Source of the DNA: Bacteroidales bacterium | GTDB lineage: Bacteria; Bacteroidota; Bacteroidia; Bacteroidales; Lentimicrobiaceae | Length of the DNA stretch: 28,818 nucleotides | NCBI GenBank assembly: GCA_016709025.1 | Contig: JADJEQ010000045.1 | Location: 1 to 28,818 of the forward strand | Reading direction: 5' to 3' | Part shown: positions 1 through 8,140 of the stretch, piece after piece | How the letters are laid out: each line of letters begins with the position of its first letter | Position numbering within the stretch: the first letter of the stretch is position 1 | Translations under genes and position numbers: made by a program | The notes under the pieces: model-generated | The model's database searches: none | What the model was told of the DNA's origin: nothing | The model's input: the letters and a program-made list of their open reading frames with translations, nothing else

Positions 1-1285
1 GCGGTAGCGGGGTTTCAATATGGATAAGGCATCCTCATTAAGCTTACGATGGGTAATATCCTGAGCTACTGTTGCAACAACTTTTTTCCTTCTGCATCAA
101 GAATATTGGTAGAATTCCAGAGAATGGTCTTAATTATATTGTCTTTCGTTAATAAATCTACCTCAATAATTTCAGGCCTTTCATCGTCTTCAACGACCTT
201 TTTATTAAATCAAGTAAGATTCAACTTTTTTCTTCAGGAAAAAGAATATGAAGTCTTTGATTTCGCCCTGATCAGACAGTTTATATCCGATCAGTTCTTC
301 AAAAGCAATGTTGTATCGGGTTATTACAGAATCAGCATCCCATATTAAAATCGGCACATGGGCGTGATTAAAAAGAATGTCGCAAGGTATTCATTTGTAA
401 GGCGTTCTCTTTCACTTGAAGAATCTTCAGAAATTTTACGATCGGTAATATCTTCTATTGCAAGTAGAATGATCATTTCTTTTCCGTGGGAATGTATAAT
501 CTGACGGGCATTCATCAACATTGTCCGTTTACCGATTACGAAAAGACATGTTGTACTTCGTAGTTTTCGAAGGTTGTTTTTCGGGCAAAATAGTTCCAGC
601 AATTCTTCAGTTCAGGAATATCCCACTGGTTATTTCAAGCTCGTAAATAAGCCTCCTGATTGTTTTCTTCTCTCTTCGTTTACCTTAAAGAATTTGTAAA
701 AAGACCTGTTCGCCTTAATCACCTGCAAATCTTTATTCAATAGCAAGTAATGGCTCTCTGATGGTATTGATGATGTTTTCGCAAATTCGCCAACCTCATC
801 ATTTCGTTTTTTGTTTCTGCAAGCCCTATCCTGATTGTTTCCAGGTCGGTCTCAATACCTTTCGTTAGGCGACATCCCGATATTGCAGTATTGTAAAGCT
901 TCCGGCCATTTTCCGTATATAAATTGCTGATAAATTCCACATCTATCATGTGACCTGCGGCTGATTCAGTGTAAATCCTTATAGTGTGAATTCCTTTTGA
1001 CTTAATTCCAGTAATCTTTTCTTACAAGCCAACAACTTCCTTTAAGAATTCAATTTCCCATAACTTTTTGCCGATTATCCCATCTTTGATAGCCTGTTAA
1101 AATCAATTAAAAAACGGGTTCACATCGATGATTTTTCCGGATCTTGCATTAAGAATGAGGATTCCATCCCGTGAGGTTTCAAAGAGACGATGATAATGAA
1201 CTCCCGATGCATATATTTCTTTTTGCGGAAGTGTTTGATCCATCCGTTCCGGGATTCTTCCCGGAATGCTTTTTAGCGATTTCAT
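1..1285 (-). CDS. multi-PAS sensor kinase, N-terminal part, frameshifted, cut by window start
   Basis: Sensor protein made of successive PAS domains; the kinase end would lie beyond position 1. Reading down from the ATG at 1285, PAS-type segments appear in changing frames: HRLFETSRDGILIL with GKIIDVNPF (about 1205-1110), VEFISNLY with NGRKLYNT (about 940-885), ARQIIHSHGKE followed by ILLAIEDITDRK (about 515-430), IWDADSVITRYN (about 345-305, another frame) and VVATVAQDITHRK (about 85-45). The ILLAIEDITDRK type of PAS end is typical of kinases and CheB/CheR fusions linked to chemotaxis-like methylesterases, which fits the CheB gene at the head of the same strand. The ATG at 1285 follows the HPF-like stop by 12 nt, so an operon is likely. 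At least four frame changes are needed. Output and ligand are not visible. Confidence 0.75.
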
Positions 1286-1297
1286 TATCTTTCAGGT

Positions 1298-1700
1298 TTA
1301 TTGCATTTCAAAAAGTTGCACGAAAGGACTTCTCCGGTCTGATTCAATCACCCTTTTGTAACAGATGGCTTTTTGTTCAGGCGTTTTTAAAAACCTCAAA
1401 CGACCACACGTTGCATAAAGCGACATTTTAAGTTTGAGGATGGCATCATTCACAGCATTTTTCGTAAGAACCGGTATGACCGGGTAATCGATATTGGCTG
1501 CAAGTCCTGAAACCTCAACTAAAATCATACATCGCTTATCATTTACTCCGGCAATTTTCCCACTGTCGTCCGAAAGATGGACTTCCACTCAGGCGTCTTG
1601 ATTGTTAAACCTGTGCAGTACCCCTGATATTCTGACAGTTATCGGTGCAATGAGTTCATCGCGCCAATTGACGTTTTTGGTTTATAAAATTTGATTTCAT
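1298..1700 (-). CDS. HPF/RaiA-like ribosome-associated protein (frameshifted)
   Basis: Probable ribosome hibernation or stress factor of the HPF/RaiA (sigma-54 modulation, S30AE) group. From ATG 1700 the frames read MKSNFIN, then NVNWRDELIAPITVRISG and VLHRF, then VEVHLSDDSGKIAGVNDKRC, then AVNDAILKLK and CGRLRFLK near the C-terminus. The VEVHLSD...DDKRCM block and the late alanine-rich helix ending in GRL are family hallmarks known from short HPF/RaiA-like proteins. About 134 residues, normal for the short form. A frame change near residue 8 and an in-frame TGA before VEVHLSD are probably sequence errors. It sits between baeRF and the PAS kinase on the same strand, and baeRF and HPF-type proteins are both translation-related. 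A long HPF C-terminal domain is absent. Confidence 0.72.
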
Positions 1701-1731
1701 CGCAACTGATTTTTAATAGCGATCGGTCAGC

Positions 1732-1775
1732 CAACCTGCCTGCCTGTTTGCTCTGAGCACCAGGCCGGCAGGTTG
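1732..1775. repeat. 9-bp inverted repeat between HPF-like and baeRF genes
   Basis: CAACCTGCC at 1732-1740 is repeated as its exact reverse complement GGCAGGTTG at 1767-1775, and the surrounding stretch (1730-1790) is much more GC-rich than its neighbours. It lies between the baeRF stop (1822) and the HPF-like start (1700). It may be an mRNA hairpin that attenuates read-through, or a member of a dispersed palindromic repeat; a related sequence, CAGCCTGCCGGGCTGGCAGG, occurs at about 15546-15565. Confidence 0.6.
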
Positions 1776-1821
1776 CCAGGCCTAAGCCATTCAAGTACTT
1801 TTTTTATCCGCCTTTTTTTAA

Positions 1822-2952
1822 TTAATAATGAAATATTGCTGCAAGACCAGTCTCAGAGGGCATTTTGCCGGTTGGAAAACCCATTACCTGACCACCCATC
1901 TTTGTAACCAACCTCTCATGTCGTCAAGCAGGTCATCTACTTTCGGATTTAGTAAATCTTTCTTCGGGGTTGCCAGTCACAAGGTTCGCTATTCTGGCCG
2001 CAATCAGTCCGGTCTGCTTCCAATGATCAGCGTATCAACCCAACTCTTCAGTTGCTGCTATCGCAACTTCCTTCATGTCATCACCGCCTTTGCCATTTGC
2101 CTTTGCCTGCAGAAACCCGCCGACGAGTTTGCCGAGCTGTGAAAGATATTCCGGTCTCCACGAATTCCCAGGCCAGATCCCAGTTTTTCTATAGAAATCC
2201 CGGCAGGACTTATGCCAATGCCCTCAGGCAATAACAATGGGTTTTTGTTTACCTTCTGAAACAGGCTGTGGTGCTCGGGCAAAGCAACCAGCAGAAGCGG
2301 CCAGACGGTTGGCCTGGAATAGTTTTTTCGCAGATGACGCTGGCTGCGAAACGAAAATACTGCCTGCATCCTTGTCAATATCATCCTTTTTTTCATTGTT
2401 GCCCGAGCGCGTATCCCGGCCTTCGCCTACGGAACCGCCGGACGAGGAGGTGGCCGTTTGCTTTTCTGCATTTCACCTTGCGCACCTTCAATGTCTTTAG
2501 GGGTTTGAAGAACCGGTTCAACTTCAACCAATGAGTGACGGTCGCCTTTCAAAAGGCCTGATATCATGAAGGCTTAAGCCCAACACATGATAATGGCCTA
2601 CGGATTGCAGATAATGCCGTAGCGGTTTTGTATGAAAACTATCGGCTACCAAGTGGCCATTTCCTCAAATAGACCCATGCATTATAATTGTTTCGAAAAC
2701 CCCGTCCGCGCTAAGAACAGCAAGTCCATCGGCTGAACGATTCCAAAATTCAGAATCGTCACCAAACGCTTCGAATGGCTCCAGAAAAGCCTCGCTTCCG
2801 CCGGAGTGTGTTTTTGCAAAGAGAATTCCCAATTGCTTCTACCAGATTTTTGTACTCGATAGATCCTGCAGATTTTCAGGATGGCTTCTGTGAGTGGGCA
2901 TATACAGTGAAAGGCAAACCTTGTGTTTTTCAGCCTGTAATTCAATGATCAA
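1822..2952 (-). CDS. baeRF (bacterial archaeo-eukaryotic release factor-like) family protein, frameshifted
   Basis: A homologue of the bacterial archaeo-eukaryotic release factor superfamily, whose exact roles are mostly untested but which is linked to stressed ribosomes. Segments in successive frames run in the expected order: ELQAEKHKVCLSLYMPTHRS near the N-terminus (2945-2885), AFGDDSEFWNRSADGLAVL with SADGVFET (about 2770-2700), HYHVLGLSLHDIRPFE (about 2605-2555), RHSLVEVEPVL (about 2545-2515), PEYLSQLGKLVGGFLQAKA (about 2150-2095), EVAIAATEELGWVDTLIIG, NPKVDDLLDDMRG, and the conserved tail MGGQVMGFPTGKMPSETGLA ending IFHY at 1822. That tail is the family signature (GG.V...P...MP..TGLAAI.RY). 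About 375 residues, normal length. The start is unclear: no ATG is in frame, and TTG 2952 is used as a minimum. At least five frame changes. Confidence 0.75.
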
Positions 2953-3021
2953 TTTTTTGGTTAATGTGTCTCAGGGTTTATCTTTCTTTTTGGTTTGGGA
3001 TCTTATTTAAACCGAAGAAAT

Positions 3022-3750
3022 CTATTTCTTCAGTAGTTTATTGAACTGTTCAGGAATCACGAAATTGCTTATGTTATAGCAAACGGGAGTGCCTGACACG
3101 AAACTTCTTATCTTCCCGTGGATAACCTGTTTTGGCTATTACCTCGCGTTCATCCCATCGGCAACGCACAAACTCTGCGGCAATTCCTCCGGAGAAAGGG
3201 ATAAAATCAATGCATCCGATAGCAATTGCAGACTCCAGGCATTGAAGCCGGGCGGCTGTTTCAGGCCTCTGGGCACGGTAATGCCACCCGCTTTTTTTAT
3301 GCGCCGCACAATGCGTCCGCTCCGTCTCCATCGTATCCCGATACAATAACTGCAATGAGTTTGCCATCCCAGTTTTTAGTCATCGAACGCATAAATACAG
3401 TGATCACATCGGGCCAACCCGGGTTTTGAGATCGGTTTCAGACGAAATTTCCCCTTTGAGTACATGCAAACCCGCTTTTCAGGAATTAGGAAAACCTATT
3501 GGGCTTGATGTCAAGCTTCTCTGTGATCAGTGTGACAGGCATGTCAGTGTTGCGGCAGAATCTCGTGCAGAAAAGTCGCTACTTTCAGGTGATTTCAATA
3601 ACGATTGCGACACTCCATATCGGAAGGATGATTCTTAACAAACGGATGTATGCGTCGAGGCCACCGGCGAATCCACCTACGCAAACAACAGGAAAATCTC
3701 TTCAGGCTTATTGGGTTTCGCGGTAGAACGAAGTAATTCTAATTCAAACC
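3022..3750 (-). CDS. cheB: CheB-type protein-glutamate methylesterase, stand-alone, frameshifted
   Basis: Catalytic domain of a chemotaxis-type methylesterase without an attached receiver domain. Visible pieces, in order: FPVVCVGGFAGGLDAYIRLL (about 3690-3630), NHLKVATFLHEILPQHT (about 3590-3540, carrying the expected active-site His), ELITE-like and IPEKR stretches, DVITVFMRSMTKNWDGKLIA and VSGYDGDGADALC (about 3400-3310, with the expected Asp), IKKAGGITV, AIAIGCIDF with EEIAAEFV, and an end VIPEQFNKLLKK at 3022. The nucleophile region reads GGFAGG where the family has G.S.GG, so the catalytic Ser codon is TTC (Phe) here. This is either one base wrong or an inactive protein. First gene of the cheB-baeRF-HPF-PAS kinase series. 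The start is uncertain; an open frame begins near 3755. Confidence 0.78.
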
Positions 3751-3848
3751 CAAAGCATGCGCGTAATTAGCTATGTATTATATTACTTCATAAAAGAGTT
3801 ATATCATTCAACATTTGGAGCGGTGATCATGAATCTATACTCTGTTAT

Positions 3849-3900
3849 CAGGGGATGCAGAAACAGAAAAGAGAATAAATTCATCTCTTTTCTGCCCCTG
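3849..3900. repeat. strong two-step hairpin between cheB and the small exported gene
   Basis: CAGAAAAGAGA at 3864-3874 and TCTCTTTTCTG at 3884-3894 are perfect 11-bp arms around a 9-nt loop. An outer stem CAGGGG (3849-3854) pairs with CCCCTG (3895-3900), leaving a one-sided bulge. No T run follows on the minus strand, so a classical intrinsic terminator is not clear. Position downstream of the minus-strand gene at 4080 suggests 3'-end formation or transcript stabilisation. The rest of 3757-4079 shows no credible gene. Confidence 0.65.
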
Positions 3901-4079
3901 TTCTGTAAGATAATTAGTTCGACGATTCTGATTTCAATGACAATCCAACACACTCAGTCTTACTCCTGATTGCGAAATATTAACAAATACATGAATGGAA
4001 TTGCCACGAATGAGAAGAAATAATTCTGTAAGATGACACTATAAATCCGGGCAAATACCAGATGAAAAAGGAAATCTGA

Positions 4080-4321
4080 TTACTCTGAAGAAACATCTTC
4101 CTCGATACCATTTCTGGCATCAGGATTTTTTTCATTCCATAATCCTGCAGCCATGATGAGCAGTATAAATAGCCCCCTCCGATAGGGCAGTACTCCATTA
4201 ACCGGTGGCCGGCTATCGGCATGACTCTTGAGTGTGCAATTGGCTGCGCCAGCACCGCTGGTTGAGAGGAACAGCAAAGCAGCACAGGAATTGCAAACAA
4301 AAATTTAAGAATTCTTTTCAT
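4080..4321 (-). CDS. small exported protein with glycine-rich C-terminal membrane anchor (frameshifted)
   Basis: About 80 residues. From ATG 4321 (an alternative ATG lies at 4327) it begins with a signal peptide, MKRILKFLFAIPVLL, followed in the next frame by LFLSTSGAGAANC. A short linker then leads to PIGGG, LFILLIMAAGYGMKK and an acidic end NGIEEDVSSE at 4080. A GGG motif before a single hydrophobic helix and a basic-acidic tail is a common design of short Bacteroidota cell-surface proteins; the function is unknown. Two frame changes (after LL and around GGG) were bridged. AAAGGATGAG just before the start is a reasonable ribosome-binding region. A full copy of the shared three-part promoter element lies upstream (4428-4363), which ties this gene to the L,D-transpeptidase, the M48 peptidase and the lmo0937-type gene. 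Confidence 0.55.
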
Positions 4322-4362
4322 ACTCATCCTTTAATGTTAGTAAATATAATTGATTAACCTAA

Positions 4363-4428
4363 CAAAGTTGATGTTTATATATTAGTTAACATTACATAAC
4401 CTCTGAAGTTAGTTATACATTTTACACA
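4363..4428 (-). promoter_or_regulatory. three-part promoter element, copy 1
   Basis: On the minus strand: TGTGTAAAATG from 4428, TTATGTAA from 4399 (29 nt after the first box starts) and CAACTTTG from 4370 (29 nt later), the last resembling the Bacteroidota -7 consensus TAnnTTTG. The predicted start of transcription is about 30 nt upstream of ATG 4327/4321. It is aligned with four other elements in this window. Confidence 0.65.
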
Positions 4429-4470
4429 TTTTTTAAACAATATGAATGTTTGATTAACTGTAAAAGGATA

Positions 4471-5056
4471 ATGCGATGAGAACTTCAGATCATTCCATTT
4501 CACAAAACAACAATTTATAAATCAAGTGATTAAAGGAGAAGGCGATAGCATCCGGCGCCTGAGTCAGATAACGGTATTCAATGGTACCGTTAAAACTAAA
4601 CAATCCGATTTTAAATCTGAGGTAAGAATGTTCCACAATCCCGGCATGGTTGCAGGAATAATGGCTGGTAAGATCTCGAAATACCCGGAATTGAGCATCC
4701 GATCGGGAACCGACATTACACTGATAACTTTACTCAACGGGGTACCCTGCCTTAGAATGCTTAGATAGTTGCTTAAGAACAATCGTCTTTGCCTTCCGCA
4801 TGAATAACAACATCCTGACTATCACCATAATAGTTGATAAAACCAAGAATCCCCAATGCCTACTCCTGCTTAAATGCATAAAAGCGAAAGCCTGTATTCT
4901 TTTATCGAGTCTGATAACAACTTATCGCAGTTCTCATGATAATTCCAATTGAAATTGACATATATTTATGCACGCCTTGATAGCAACCATTTATCCGATC
5001 CCGAAATAATGGAATCCGGACCCGAAATTTATTTTAATATTCCTGCAGAACCATAG
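4471..5056 (+). CDS. hypothetical protein, poorly preserved frame
   Basis: Not recognised. AAAGGATA is followed by ATG at 4471. If one base (c4474) is an insertion, the frame opens as MDENFRSFHFTKQQFINQV and runs uninterrupted through KGEGDSIRRLSQITVFNGTV and HNPGMVAGIMAGKISKYPEL to a TAG at 4766. Plausible protein-like sequence continues in other frames (SLYSFIESDNNLSQFS near 4890-4940, then HLSDPEIMESGPEIYFNIPA ending at 5056), so the true gene could extend to 5056 with several frame changes. No membrane segment or signal peptide is visible. It is divergent from the small exported gene at 4321. Between 5057 and 5223 I see nothing coding. Confidence 0.35.
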
Positions 5057-5223
5057 GGTAAATCCTGCACTTCCTGTATTATAAGATTGAAACTGTAAAA
5101 CCTGCAAATGTCTAAATATCAAGTCTTAAGTTAAAATAAAAACTGTTGGTTAGAAAGTGAGCATCCGATTGAGCGTTGAAACCTTCATTTCCTTCAATGC
5201 GGAATTTTACACCTGACATAGCA

Positions 5224-5683
5224 CTACCCAAATTTCCTAATCCTCGCAGTACTCAATGATTTCACATGATCATAGCCGGTTTCTACGAGCGTTTGTTGTA
5301 TATAAATCATGCTTTTTTGCCCAGGCCTGATAACCGGCTTCATGTTCCAAAACTGTTCTATAGGTGCTTATCGCTTCGGCCTCTTTATACTCGCATGAGT
5401 CGAGGAAATACTTACGGTCTTTACCGGTAATCACATCATTTACGTCCATCCAGGCTCTGAAAAACCGGTCCGATATGGTTAGGATTTCCTTCGGGATTCG
5501 ACCAACCGGTTGATTGTGCAGCCAATTCCGTCTGCATTTCTTTCTTATACCACCCAATTGAGTAAACAGGGCAATCAGGATCGTTCGTAACTCTTGCGGA
5601 TGTTCCTTCATATCCATCGATTCTATCGTTTGTAATTCAACAAGTTTGTTCAGCACTGTAATCAATCGTTTGTTTCTTTTCAT
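5224..5683 (-). CDS. DUF2383 / PA2169-like four-helix-bundle stress protein (frameshifted)
   Basis: Ferritin-like four-helix protein of the DUF2383 (PA2169) family, common in stress-induced gene sets; no enzymatic role is established. From ATG 5683: MKRNKRLITVLNKLVELQ, then NDRIDGYEGTSARV and YKKEMQTELAAQ in a second frame, then the strongly conserved FFRAWMDVNDVITGKDRKYF with LDSCEYKEAEAISTYRTVLE back in the first frame, and finally IQQTLVETGYDHVKSL ending FG at 5224. FFRAWMDVK..(I/L)TGKDR..IL.SCE is the diagnostic block. About 150 residues, normal length. At least three frame changes. An internal ATG about 20 codons downstream of a longer open frame was chosen because the family starts there. 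No copy of the shared promoter element is seen upstream. Confidence 0.75.
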
Positions 5684-5869
5684 TTGATTAAATTTAAAAT
5701 TATTTAACAATGAATATATTTTTAAACAATACCTGACAGTCAATAGATTGACAGGACGTTATTAAATTAAATAGCATTTCACCTCATTAAACATGCAGGA
5801 TAAAATGCTTTTTGAAATTGTTCTGAAAAGGCTTGACTGAAATCCTGATATCCCGTTTTCGAGCAGATT

Positions 5870-6026
5870 CTAGCCGCATTGCCCGAGAATAAGCCAGATA
5901 ATCCAAATACCACTATAGTACCCAGACAACCACCACCTAATTTATAGGCTCCGTAACCCGACAACAACCCCTGAATAAGTTGTTCATTTGAATTTTTGTT
6001 TGTTGATTGAAACTTAAGACATTCAT
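5870..6026 (-). CDS. small single-pass membrane protein with KLGGGCLGT motif
   Basis: About 50 residues. ATG 6026 opens MNVLSFNQQTKIQMNNLFRG (an inner ATG at 5987 is equally possible). The protein continues across one or two frame changes as LLSGYGAYKLGGGCLGTIVV and IIWLILGQCG, stopping at 5870. The design, a short N-terminus followed by GGGC and one hydrophobic helix to the end, recalls many tiny Bacteroidota membrane proteins near stress genes. No function is known. It follows the ANGLGASGY-repeat gene on the same strand and may be co-transcribed. The 5779-5869 stretch below it has no further recognisable sequence. The GGG-plus-helix theme is shared with the protein at 4080-4321. Confidence 0.45.
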
Positions 6027-6049
6027 CCTGCAGACAAGGCTTTGCCATC

Positions 6050-6566
6050 TTACCGCTTTTAACCGGGGAGCATTGTTCCCGGGATGCTTCCGCAGCCGGG
6101 TGTTCCAGTTTGTAGTTATTCAAAATTGAATTAAGCGATTCATATTAAGCCAGCAGATGGCTTAAGGCTTCTCATCTCAGGACTTGTGATCGTTTGGAAT
6201 GGTTCGGCATTTCATCCAGAAGTCAGACACCGGGACATTGATCATTGATGGCCAGTGTAATGCCAAGAATCTTTGAATTCAAATCCTTCAATGCTTCTTC
6301 ATAATCGATTATCTTTTTCTTGTCCTGTTCCTGAATATCGGTTTGACTTTCATTTTGAAGATCATCGGGGTTATAACCGGAAGCACCCAATCCGTTTGCG
6401 TGATCTTGCTTCAGTTCATCGCTTATTCCACCATCGGGATATCCCGATGCTCCCAGCCCGTTGGCTTGATCATTCATCGTGGTCACATATTTTGCTTGAT
6501 TCAACTGAGCCTGCTTCATAAATTCAAAAGCGAACTTAGTCCTTGGCTTCAAATGCTCTTTGACAT
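6050..6566 (-). CDS. Bacteroidota hypothetical protein with two ANGLGASGY repeats (frameshifted)
   Basis: Function unknown. ATG 6566 gives MSKSI, then after a frame change KPRTKFAFEFMKQAQLNQAK; a later ATG at 6519 is an alternative start. Residues about 30-75 hold a tandem repeat, DQANGLGASGYPDGGISDEL then DHANGLGASGYNPDDLQNES. A charged helix follows (QDKKKIIDYEEALKDLNSK), then ILGITLAIND, LDEMPNTIPND with NPEM, and YESLNSILNNYKLEH near 6100. The last part matches a C-terminal module often seen in Bacteroidota hypothetical proteins (PEL..L.EMP.TIP......LK.YY.SLN..L..Y). The exact stop is hidden by frame changes. The gene sits directly behind promoter copy 2 at 6644-6578, which suggests stress-type expression. 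Confidence 0.55.
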
Positions 6567-6577
6567 ATTTCAGTATG

Positions 6578-6644
6578 CTAAGATAGGATTCAGTACCAGT
6601 ATGTTTATTATATAATATTTATCAATTATTCCATAATTCACACA
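6578..6644 (-). promoter_or_regulatory. three-part promoter element, copy 2
   Basis: On the minus strand: TGTGTGAATTATGGAA from 6644, TTATATAA from 6615 (offset 29) and TATCTTAG from 6585 (offset 30; 5 of the 6 specified positions of TAnnTTTG match). It faces the ANGLGASGY-repeat gene. If TATCTTAG is the -7 box, the leader before ATG 6566 is very short, which favours the later ATG 6519. Confidence 0.65.
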
Positions 6645-6662
6645 TTTATAGCAATGTATAAT

Positions 6663-6803
6663 TGAGTCCGCTTCGAAAAGCAGAAAATTCAATGTTTTCA
6701 GATGTTTGATCCCTGACCCAAAGGAGAACATCTGGAAAATCATTGAAATAGGAAACTTCTATGGGGAATAGGGGGTCAAAAGGACTTTTTCGGAGCGGAC
6801 TCA
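6663..6803. mobile_element. MITE-like inverted-repeat element, copy A (about 141 bp)
   Basis: The ends are imperfect inverted repeats: TGAGTCCGCTTCGAAAAG at the left and CTTTTTCGGAGCGGACTCA at the right. Nested inside is a second inverted pair, CAATGTTTTCAGATGTT with AACATCTGGAAAATCATTG, so most of the element can fold as one long hairpin. No transposase is present. The ends match those of the element at 25314-25467. A clear target duplication is not visible. The minus strand is open across the element, but the composition is that of a hairpin and I do not call a gene. Confidence 0.65.
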
Positions 6804-7068
6804 TAACTGGAATTTCCGCAGGACGATGGTTTTAGGTAGATAGTTTAAATAATGCCACGCTGAGGTTGGTGAGCATTGGTTGAGCATATGCCGAACCATT
6901 GCCGAACCATTGCCGAACCACATTGAAGCGCAACGAAACCGTCCTTTATTTACTTTTCGCCCTCGAAGACAGGTATAAAATCTTCGAAATCCTGTTAATT
7001 CAATATACGACATCCATATCCGATCAGTTAACTGACCCTCGATAGAATTTGTATTTTTAATTTTTCAG
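6804..7068. repeat. unassigned spacer with three 11-bp tandem repeats
   Basis: Between the MITE-like element and the L,D-transpeptidase stop I recognise no gene. GCCGAACCATT occurs as direct tandem copies at 6890-6900 and 6901-6911, with a degenerate third copy from 6912. A near-repeat TTGGTGAGCATTGGTTGAGCA precedes them in pieces. The stretch directly abuts the right end of the inverted-repeat element and may belong to a larger decayed mobile sequence. Confidence 0.5.
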
Positions 7069-7737
7069 CTAGCAAAGTGGAATTTCTTTCAGATAATCCG
7101 GGTCAGGATATATATCGAAGAGGCAGGAAACTTGTCAATTCATGTCGATAACTCGGTTTAATTCAGATCGGGCGGAAGTGAAGGACATCCATAGCTTCTA
7201 GCCGAGTCTGCCGGTCTTCCTGATAAAATCTTGTGGCATACCCGGCCCCTGCATAATAATCTGGCGACTGATAGCATTGTCATTAAATCCTTCTCTACAC
7301 TCCTGGATAATAAGAGACAACCCGACAGTTGCACCCATAACATGATTTTTCTGACAAAGAAGCCTGCATGCTTTTCAGTGTGCCCGAAACTTGAGAAACG
7401 TTGCGCGAATTCTTCGCCAGTGTTCCGGCCATGCGCTACCAATGTATTGAACAAAAGTCTTTGATTTCGAATATCAATCACATACATCCTTTCTGTTTGC
7501 TCGACTGGGAGAAATCAACGATGTGTTAAAATGGCGATTTCTGCTGACCGTAGCAGTCTCAGCTTTTGGCGACCCGCCAGTGAGTCTGAATACTTCATCT
7601 GACAAACCATATTGCGAAAGTTTCCAAGATTGTATAAATGTCACTTTTTCTTCAATAACGGGGTAAAGTTTTTCAGGACCTGCCCTGTTTATGACTGGGA
7701 TGAGAAAGAGCATGAGATAGAATACGTATTTTTTCAC
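7069..7737 (-). CDS. murein L,D-transpeptidase, YkuD_2-type catalytic domain (frameshifted)
   Basis: Exported enzyme that cross-links or modifies peptidoglycan through a Cys nucleophile. ATG 7737 opens with a signal peptide MKKYVFYLMLFLIPVI, then EEKVTFIQSWKLSQYGLSDE, LYVIDIRNQRLLFNTLVAHG with RNTGEEFA, FNDNAISRQIIM, DFIRKTGRLG and SYGCPSLPP with the nucleophile Cys; in shifted frames it ends YPDPDYLKEIPLC at 7069. About 220 residues, normal length. The conserved MHGA...Y region reads MQGPGMPQDF in one frame, but one missing base would restore MHGAGYAT, so the active-site His is probably present. At least five frame changes. Upstream and on the opposite strand lies the NlpC/P60 lipoprotein gene, giving a small peptidoglycan-enzyme neighbourhood. 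7738-8280 contains no other gene apart from the palindrome at 8027. Confidence 0.82.
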
Positions 7738-8026
7738 TTAGCGAAATTAGAGGTTACTATTAATGTAATAACTTGTTTTACAGATAGTAATTGTTAAGGT
7801 TTCAAAATTTAAATAAAACCCGGGCATGAAATTATCGGTTAGCTTTGAAAAGTAAGTAGCATTTAGTCAATGAAAGAAATTTTCAGATAAGAACAGTAAA
7901 TTCCAGGATCAGATGAAATTGATCGCAGACTGCTCAGAAATAACTCCGGATTTCAGGTCAGATAGTTATGCTTTACTTATTAAAAATAACCTGTTGTGGG
8001 GTTGAAAGGCTAAAATACTGATAATA

Positions 8027-8078
8027 TGTCATATTGAGCGAAGTCGAAATATGGCTTCGACTTCGCTTCAGCCTGACA
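8027..8078. repeat. dispersed palindromic repeat (TGTCATATTGAGCGAAGTCGAA type)
   Basis: The left arm TGTCATATTGAGCGAAGTCG is answered by the right arm CGACTTCGCTTCAGCCTGACA (broken here as CGACTTCGCT and TCAGCCTGACA), with a short ATATGG-type loop. This palindrome class is scattered through many Bacteroidota intergenic regions. It lies in the divergent gap between the L,D-transpeptidase and NlpC/P60 genes. Confidence 0.7.
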
Positions 8079-8140
8079 TTCTGAAGGTTATGTTATTAAC
8101 CGTACAACGAGTTAAAAATAATCTCTTTGGATTAATAGAC

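Noticed and set aside
1828..2500. Several overlapping plus-strand open frames
   Set aside because: Minus-strand frames carry the baeRF C-terminal signature; the plus-strand frames are shadows.
3757..3969. 70-codon plus-strand open frame between cheB and the small exported gene
   Set aside because: It contains the strong hairpin at 3849-3900, and its product resembles nothing known; no ribosome-binding site is seen.
5206..5214. TTTTACACC as another copy of the TGTGTGAAT box
   Set aside because: Only part of the box matches, and no TTATATAA or TAnnTTTG stands at the required offsets.
6640..6840. Minus-strand open frame across the inverted-repeat element (SPLRKSPFDPLFPIEVSYF...)
   Set aside because: It spans the two inverted ends, has no start in context, and the DNA is explained by the hairpin structure.
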